Positions 57,440 to 62,485 of a stretch of DNA of 62,485 nucleotides are shown one piece after another. The stretch comes from an uncultured Eubacteriales bacterium (GTDB taxonomy: Bacteria > Bacillota > Clostridia > Christensenellales > Aristaeellaceae), in assembly GCA_900550955.1 (NCBI GenBank), contig URUF01000009.1, forward strand, positions 1 through 62,485, in the 5' to 3' direction. How positions within the stretch are numbered: position 1 is the stretch's first letter; each line of letters starts with the position of its first letter. The notes under the pieces were generated by a model. The model was not told where the DNA came from. It searched no databases and was given only the letters and a program-made list of their open reading frames with translations. A program made the position numbers and the translations under genes.

Positions 57440-58099
57440 TTAAAGAAAGCTGGACATGGATAGAAAGTTCTTTTGCGTTTCCAGCGCATCCAGCACATGC
57501 TGGGTTGCGGCCTCCTGCGCCTCTATGGGGTCGCGCCTTTGCAGGGCGGCAAGGATGCCGCGATGGCTTTGGTTTGTGCGTTGCACATTGCCAAGGCCTT
57601 CCCATGTGCGGCAGGGGCGGTGAACCGTTTTTTGCATAATGCTCCGATGAGATTCCACCAGATAGCTGTTTCCGCAGCAGTTGGAAAGATAGCTGTGGAA
57701 CGCGTTGTTATTGCGCGTATACTCGTCAATATCCAGATCCGCGGCGGCCTGCTCCATTTTGGATACGTAACGCTCCAGAATGGCAAGATCCTCCTCCACA
57801 AGCCTGTTTGCGGCCAGGCGGGCGATCATGCCTTCCAGGCAGGCGCGAACCTGCTGCATTTCGTGTATGGTTTTCAGGTCGATATCGGCTACCATGGCGC
57901 CCTTATGCTTTTCACGCACCACCAGCCCCATGGCCTCCAGCTGCGTGAGCGCCTCGCGGATAGGCGTCCGGCTCACGTGGTAGCGGTCCGACAGTTCCTT
58001 TTCAACCAGATGCTCGCGCGGCTTGTACTTGCCGGCCAAGATTTCCCTTCGAATATAATCTACCAGTTCCCCCTCAGAATACCTGCAAACACGCGCCAT
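57440..58099 (-). CDS. GntR family regulator, FCD subfamily (second copy)
   Basis: Encodes 219 residues. The winged helix (residues 8-72: YIRREILAGKYKPREHLVEK, RYHVSRTPIREALTQLEAMG) and the helical FCD domain (LEGMIARLAANRL, NNAFHSYLSNCCGNSYLVES) are clear. It is not a close duplicate of the regulator at 9498. It has its own promoter within the end of the upstream peptidase gene and may control the peptide-use operon or a distant target. Confidence 0.88.
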   Translation of the reverse strand: MARVCRYSEGELVDYIRREILAGKYKPREHLVEKELSDRYHVSRTPIREALTQLEAMGLVVREKHKGAMVADIDLKTIHEMQQVRACLEGMIARLAANRLVEEDLAILERYVSKMEQAAADLDIDEYTRNNNAFHSYLSNCCGNSYLVESHRSIMQKTVHRPCRTWEGLGNVQRTNQSHRGILAALQRRDPIEAQEAATQHVLDALETQKNFLSMSSFL

Positions 58100-58140
58100 G
58101 GCGGCACATCCTGTCTATGTTAGATTTTTTTACTGGCATT

Positions 58141-58169
58141 AGTATAATCTCTCTGCTGTGAAAAGTCAA
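58141..58169 (-). promoter_or_regulatory. Promoter of the second GntR gene
   Basis: On the minus strand TTGACT, 17-base spacer, TATACT. The -35 overlaps the stop codon region of the S9 peptidase gene (58166). Confidence 0.7.
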
Positions 58170-60061
58170 ACTTCGCCAGAAAAATACACAGACAGCCACT
58201 TTTGTACCTCCATAAGCCGGCGCAGGCGGTTGCGCGGCTTGCCCGAGCGGCACAGCTCGTGCGTTTCGCCCTTGAAAATAGCCATGCGGGCAGGCACGCC
58301 GTTCTCGCGGATGGCCGTGAACATCATCATCGCCTGGCTGAGATGGCAACGGGTATCCGCCTCGCCGTGGATGAAAAGCGTGGGCGTTTTGACCTGGTAG
58401 GCGTATTTGAGCGGCGAGCGGTCCCACATGTACGCGGGGTCGTCGTACACGTTGGATTTCATATGCATTTCGCCAAAGCGGATGCCGTTATCCCCTGTAA
58501 CGTCCTTGGAAGGGCAGTTGGAGATGGAGCGATCGGAAATGGCGCAGCAGAAACGGTCCGTATGGCCGATGATCCAGTTGGTCATATAGCCGCCGTAAGA
58601 GCCGCCAAACACGCACAGCCGGTTGGGATCAATCTGGGGGTATTCCTGAAGCACCTTATCCGTAAAGCGCATAAGGTCGTCGTAGTCCACGGTTCCCCAA
58701 CGACCGCTCACATCGCCAAAGGCCGCGCCCCGGCCGTCGGAGCCGGTAGGGTTGCAGCAGAATACATAGTAGCCCAGGTCGCACAGCATTTGCATTTCGT
58801 GATGGAACACATGCCCAAAGGCCCCGTTGGGCCCGCCGTGGATGACCAGCACGCCGGGGCATTTTTTCTCCGGGGGCACATCCGGCTTGCGCACTAGGCC
58901 GTATACCGTAACGCCCTCGGAGTTCACCACCGATACGTCCTTAGGCATCGGTGCCTGAACGCCGCCGTTTAGGCAGGTCAGCGCCCGCTCCGCGCCGTTT
59001 TCCAAACGGTATAGCTCCGTAAGGCGCATATCCCTAAGGCCTGTAAAAAGCACCTGGCCGCCCCGCACGTCAAAGCCGTCCACCATGCCTTCGCCATGGG
59101 TGAGGCGTTCATACGCCCCCGACGCATCCATCCGGTAAAGCTGGGAGCCATAGCCCTCGGTTACAACAAAGTACAGCGCGTCCTCACGGCTGAGCAGCGT
59201 GCAGCCGGCGCCATAGCGCACATCGGTTACGACGGAGTTGGAGATATGCATTTCCGGCGCGGCAAGCACCTCGGAAGCGCCGTCCTCGCGGATGCGGATG
59301 ACCTTGGGCGCGGCATAGTAGCTTTCACTGGCGGCAGAGGCCACCAGCACGGGCTGGCCCTCCAGCAGCGCCACCTGACGCACCCGCCACTCACGGGCGG
59401 ACACGGGCAGCGTATTGCGGCCGGAAGCGGCGTCATAGCAGCCGACGGCGTCCCAGTCCGGCCGGATGGTTTCCACCAGCTGGCCAGAATACACAATCCT
59501 GTGGCTGGACGCGTCGTAGGCGGCATGCGCCACATCCATTTCCTCCGGCGATATGCGAACGGGCTGCGCGCCCTTCTCCATCAGGAACAGCTGCTTGCGG
59601 ACCTTTGAGATATATCCGCGGCCGTCATACCAGAAGGGGAATTCGTCAAGAACCGTGTAATGCCCGTCCTCCGCGGCTTTTTCCGCCGTGATTGGGCGCG
59701 CGGCGCTTAACAGGAGCCTGCCGTCGCAAAGGCCGTCCTCAAGCGTGGCGGCGAAGGGAAGCGCGCCCCATTGCGCGCAGCCGCCGTTTGCCGAAAGCGC
59801 ATATATGGCCGTGCCCCCATCCAGGGGCAGCGCCACGGCCAAAGCGCCGTCCGCCAGCCAGGCGATGGAGCGGCAGCCCGTTGGGGCGCAGTAGGGGAGA
59901 GGCTCGCCGGAAGACGGGTTGATCACACGCACGAAGGAGTCGTAACCGCTGCGGTCCGCCTTGGCCTGGTAGCACAGCAGGGCGCAGGCCTGGCCGTCGG
60001 GGCTGATTTTTGGCGCGGCGGCAAAGCGATAGTCCATCAAATCCATCAAAGCGGTTTTCAT
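58166..60061 (-). CDS. S9-family peptidase (acylaminoacyl/dipeptidyl type)
   Basis: Encodes 631 residues. An N-terminal beta-propeller (about 1-370) caps a C-terminal alpha/beta hydrolase (390-631). The catalytic Ser is in GGSYGGYMTNW, the Asp in HGEADTRC, and the His in KGETHELCRSG. The oxyanion block GVLVIHGGPNGAFG is present. It removes dipeptides or blocked residues from oligopeptides. No signal peptide, so cytoplasmic. Its ATG overlaps the stop of the upstream paralogue by four bases (ATGA), a clear sign of one operon. Confidence 0.92.
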   Translation of the reverse strand: MKTALMDLMDYRFAAAPKISPDGQACALLCYQAKADRSGYDSFVRVINPSSGEPLPYCAPTGCRSIAWLADGALAVALPLDGGTAIYALSANGGCAQWGALPFAATLEDGLCDGRLLLSAARPITAEKAAEDGHYTVLDEFPFWYDGRGYISKVRKQLFLMEKGAQPVRISPEEMDVAHAAYDASSHRIVYSGQLVETIRPDWDAVGCYDAASGRNTLPVSAREWRVRQVALLEGQPVLVASAASESYYAAPKVIRIREDGASEVLAAPEMHISNSVVTDVRYGAGCTLLSREDALYFVVTEGYGSQLYRMDASGAYERLTHGEGMVDGFDVRGGQVLFTGLRDMRLTELYRLENGAERALTCLNGGVQAPMPKDVSVVNSEGVTVYGLVRKPDVPPEKKCPGVLVIHGGPNGAFGHVFHHEMQMLCDLGYYVFCCNPTGSDGRGAAFGDVSGRWGTVDYDDLMRFTDKVLQEYPQIDPNRLCVFGGSYGGYMTNWIIGHTDRFCCAISDRSISNCPSKDVTGDNGIRFGEMHMKSNVYDDPAYMWDRSPLKYAYQVKTPTLFIHGEADTRCHLSQAMMMFTAIRENGVPARMAIFKGETHELCRSGKPRNRLRRLMEVQKWLSVYFSGEV

Positions 60062-61989
60062 GCCTGACCCTCCTTCAAATACCGGTCCATCCAGGCGGTA
60101 ATCTCCTCAAGCCGCTTCACGCGGTTGAGCGGCTTGCCCGCGCGGGACAGCTCGTGATTTTCGCCATGGAACAGGCACATGCGCACCGTGGCGCCGGCGC
60201 GCACGGCGCTGGCATAGGCGGCCATCGCCTCGGGCAGGGTGCAGCGCGTATCCTGATCCGAATGGATGAACAGCAGCGGCGTTTTGCATTTGATGGCGTA
60301 TTTCGCGGGAGAATCGTCCCAGGCGGCCTTAGCGGAAACAATGGCGTTGGGCGGGAAGTTCTCGCTGGTGACCCAATAGCCGGTATCGCAGTTGTATTCA
60401 TGCACAATCCAGTCGCCAATGCTGCGCTGGGTTGCCGCACAGCGGAAACGGTCGGTATGGCCTACAATCCAGTTGGTCATATAGCCGCCGTAGGAACCGC
60501 CGGTAACGCCCACGCGGCCTTGGTCGATCTGGGGATATTGCTTCAGCACAAGGTCCGTAAAATGCATGATATCATCGTAATCCTTTGTGCCGTTCAGCCC
60601 CATGATGCGGGAATACGCGTCGCCGTGCCCATCGGAGCCGCGCGGGTTGCAGAAGAACACAAAATAGCCCGCCTGGGCCCAAATTTGCATCTCGTGATAA
60701 TAAACCTCGCCATAGGTGCCCTTTGGACCGCCGTGAATGTCCAAAATGGCGGGGTAGCGCTTTTTGGGATCGTAGCCCAGCGGCTCCATCACCCAGCCGG
60801 AAACGGTAGAGCCCTCGTCGTTTTGGAAGAAAAGGGGCTTGGGGCGAACCACCTCGTGCGTGCGCGTATAGGCCCCGTTAAAGTCCGTAAGCGCGCGCTC
60901 CTCGCCGGTGGCGGCGTTGAGCACATACAGCTCCTCCAGCCCCATATCCCGCATGGCGACCATCACGCAGCGGCCGTTGGCCGTGTCAAAGCAATCCACG
61001 GAGCCGGAAGGCTTGGTTACCTGGCGCGTTTCGCCGGAGGCGGATAGCTCAAAAAGATGCGAATCGCCAATCTTCGCGGAGGTGAAGAACACGCTTTCGC
61101 CCGCCGCCTTGCAGTGAATGCCGCCGCCGTAGCGGCAGTCGCTGCCAACCGTGAGGCCGCCGATATAGAGGTCGGGATAGGCCAGATCCTCAACCGCGCC
61201 GGTTTCAAGGTCCAGCAGGTAGAAATGCGGATTCTCCATGATGGTGTTGTACAGCCCCAGCGTGCCGGCAAAGATCACCCGGCTCCCCAGCATGGAAACA
61301 TAGGTGATACGGTACGTGCCCGGCTCCACCACCTGCGTGAAGGAGCCGCTTTCCAGATCGTATACGGAAACGCCGCCCTTGATAACGCGCTTGCCCTCGT
61401 AGCTTTGGCCGGAAATGACGATTTTGCCCTGCTGCGCGCAAAGGCTGAACTGCATCACGTCAAAGAGGGGCGGGGTAATCTGCGTGGTTTCGCCGCTCAG
61501 GCTGTCGTAAAGGAACAGCGACGCGCGCGTGCCGGAGATGTAGCCGGTACCGTTGGATTGCGTAGGCAGCTCCGTTACGATTACGCAGTCATCGTCCTGA
61601 TAGTCCTCGGGATTTAGCACCGTTTTGGCGCTCACAAGGTATTTGCCGCCGCCAACGGGCTCCAGGCTGCGGGCCTCAAGCGGCACGGTAAAGGCGGGCG
61701 CCGTCAGCCCGGAGGCGGCATAATGCCGCTTGAAGGGCGTTTGCCCCTTTTCGGGAAAACCGTAGAGCAGCGTTTCGCCGCTCTCCCAGGCGAACACGGG
61801 CTTTTTCGCGCCGGAGCAGATCTGGTTGCCTGCATCAGCCAGGCTGGTCAGCCACAGCTGGCTTACATAGCCGTCCGCCTCCGCGTCGCACTGATGGCGC
61901 AGGTACGCCGCATGGCTTCCATCCTTGCTCATCAGCACGTCGGATAGATAGCTGAAGCCTAAAAAATCCTTTAGTTGTATGGTTTTCAT
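60058..61989 (-). CDS. S9-family peptidase paralogue
   Basis: Encodes 643 residues with the same propeller-plus-hydrolase layout as its neighbour. Catalytic residues are in GGSYGGYMTNW (Ser), HSDQDTRC (Asp) and HGENHELSRAG (His), with ILDIHGGPKGTYGEV as oxyanion block. The two share end-to-end similarity, so a tandem duplication is likely, with different substrate ranges inferred. It follows an oligopeptide ABC ATPase gene by 15 bases. Confidence 0.92.
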   Translation of the reverse strand: MKTIQLKDFLGFSYLSDVLMSKDGSHAAYLRHQCDAEADGYVSQLWLTSLADAGNQICSGAKKPVFAWESGETLLYGFPEKGQTPFKRHYAASGLTAPAFTVPLEARSLEPVGGGKYLVSAKTVLNPEDYQDDDCVIVTELPTQSNGTGYISGTRASLFLYDSLSGETTQITPPLFDVMQFSLCAQQGKIVISGQSYEGKRVIKGGVSVYDLESGSFTQVVEPGTYRITYVSMLGSRVIFAGTLGLYNTIMENPHFYLLDLETGAVEDLAYPDLYIGGLTVGSDCRYGGGIHCKAAGESVFFTSAKIGDSHLFELSASGETRQVTKPSGSVDCFDTANGRCVMVAMRDMGLEELYVLNAATGEERALTDFNGAYTRTHEVVRPKPLFFQNDEGSTVSGWVMEPLGYDPKKRYPAILDIHGGPKGTYGEVYYHEMQIWAQAGYFVFFCNPRGSDGHGDAYSRIMGLNGTKDYDDIMHFTDLVLKQYPQIDQGRVGVTGGSYGGYMTNWIVGHTDRFRCAATQRSIGDWIVHEYNCDTGYWVTSENFPPNAIVSAKAAWDDSPAKYAIKCKTPLLFIHSDQDTRCTLPEAMAAYASAVRAGATVRMCLFHGENHELSRAGKPLNRVKRLEEITAWMDRYLKEGQA

Positions 61990-62004
61990 AAGCCCTCCCT
62001 AAGC

Positions 62005-62485
62005 TTAGCCCTTTTGGAGCTTCTCGCAATGGTGACAGGCGGCCAGGTGGCCCTCGCCTACTTCCCGCAGCGCGGGCTTGCTTGTGCGGCACGCCTCGGT
62101 GGCGTAGGGGCAGCGGGTATGGAAGCAGCAGCCGCTGGGCGGGTTCAAGGGCGAGGGAACGTCGCCGGAAAGCACGGTGGGGTTCATCACGCGGTCGGGA
62201 TCGGGAACGGGGATGGCGTTGAGCAGCGCCTGCGTGTACGGATGCGCAGGATGGTCAAACAGCTCCCGTTTGGTGGAAATTTCCACAACGTTGCCAAGGT
62301 ACATAACGGCAATGCGGTCGCACAGGTGATAAACCACGCTTAGATTGTGCGAAATGAAAACGTAGGTGAGGTTATACTTCCGCTGCAGCTCCTGCATAAG
62401 GTTGAGGATTTGCGCTTGGATGGACACATCCAGCGCGGACACCGGCTCGTCGCAGACGATAAACTTGGGATTCACCGACAGTGCC
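62005..62485 (-). CDS. Oligopeptide/dipeptide ABC transporter ATPase, partial
   Basis: At least 160 residues; the 5' part lies beyond the right edge. Walker B is FIVCDEPVSALDVSIQAQ, followed by the switch His in VFISHNLSVVYHLCD. The C-terminal oligo_HPY-type domain has HPYTQALLNAIP, then GCCFHTRCPYATEAC. These features match OppF/DppF. It helps import oligopeptides, which the two S9 peptidases encoded downstream would then degrade. Confidence 0.92.
   Translation of the reverse strand, partial: ALSVNPKFIVCDEPVSALDVSIQAQILNLMQELQRKYNLTYVFISHNLSVVYHLCDRIAVMYLGNVVEISTKRELFDHPAHPYTQALLNAIPVPDPDRVMNPTVLSGDVPSPLNPPSGCCFHTRCPYATEACRTSKPALREVGEGHLAACHHCEKLQKG

Noticed and set aside
1..62485. CRISPR array, insertion sequence, prophage or integrative element
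   Set aside because: No regularly spaced direct repeats, transposase, integrase or att-like duplication was found; the only tRNA shows no flanking repeat that suggests integration.

Overview
The window reads as chromosome of a GC-rich, spore-forming, anaerobic member of the Bacillota, most likely the class Clostridia. The evidence is an intact sporulation sigma factor SigK, AGGAGG-type ribosome binding sites, consensus -35/-10 promoters with 17-base spacers, an infC-rpmI-rplT operon with an L20-type leader, split transketolases, and TRAP, TTT and RbsABC-type transporters. I cannot name a genus. No transposase, insertion sequence, phage module, CRISPR array or rRNA was seen. One tRNA is present.

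Region 1 (1-1.2 kb): a small lipoprotein gene divergent from inorganic pyrophosphatase. Region 2 (1.2-18.2 kb): the first main object of interest. Three transcription units encode a TAXI-TRAP carboxylate importer, an old-yellow-enzyme-type reductase, a zinc dehydrogenase, an IlvD/Edd dehydratase, a fumarate-reductase-like flavoprotein, two cupins, an SDR dehydrogenase, an AEC carrier and a complete TctCBA tricarboxylate-type transporter. A GntR/FCD regulator sits among them. Each unit starts at a strong promoter carrying a heptad operator of the form (ATATCAA)n-ATAT, so they look like one regulon for uptake and reductive or dehydrative breakdown of an unidentified organic or sugar acid.

Region 3 (18.4-35.5 kb): housekeeping and envelope genes. 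These include a 1001-residue membrane protein with about sixteen 37-residue repeats, an O-acyltransferase, an M29 aminopeptidase, RmlA-RmlB, GNAT and Nudix genes, an FNT-family channel, thioredoxin reductase, a Rieske-fused amine-oxidase-like flavoprotein, secreted proteins of unknown role, and an ECF sigma/anti-sigma pair. Region 4 (35.6-37.4 kb): a secreted FMN-binding protein that may carry three flavinylation motifs.

Region 5 (37.4-50.6 kb): the second main object, a divergent sugar cluster. The minus arm has an FGGY kinase, a cupin-type phosphoglucose isomerase, a split transketolase and a DeoC. The plus arm has a zinc polyol dehydrogenase, a hexulose-6-phosphate synthase (HPS) homologue, a hexuloisomerase (PHI) homologue and a second DeoC. 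A SorC-type regulator and a ribose-type ABC importer follow. Together they suggest uptake, oxidation, phosphorylation and aldol/transketolase cleavage of an unusual sugar or polyol, with HPS/PHI giving exchange between pentulose, hexulose and formaldehyde or another small aldehyde.

Region 6 (50.6-62.5 kb): tRNA-Arg(CCG), infC-rpmI-rplT, recO, an orphan LPXTG sorting-signal fragment, an MFS transporter, an XRE/TPR regulator, sigK, a second GntR regulator, and a peptide-use operon of two S9 peptidases and an oligopeptide ABC ATPase that runs off the right edge.
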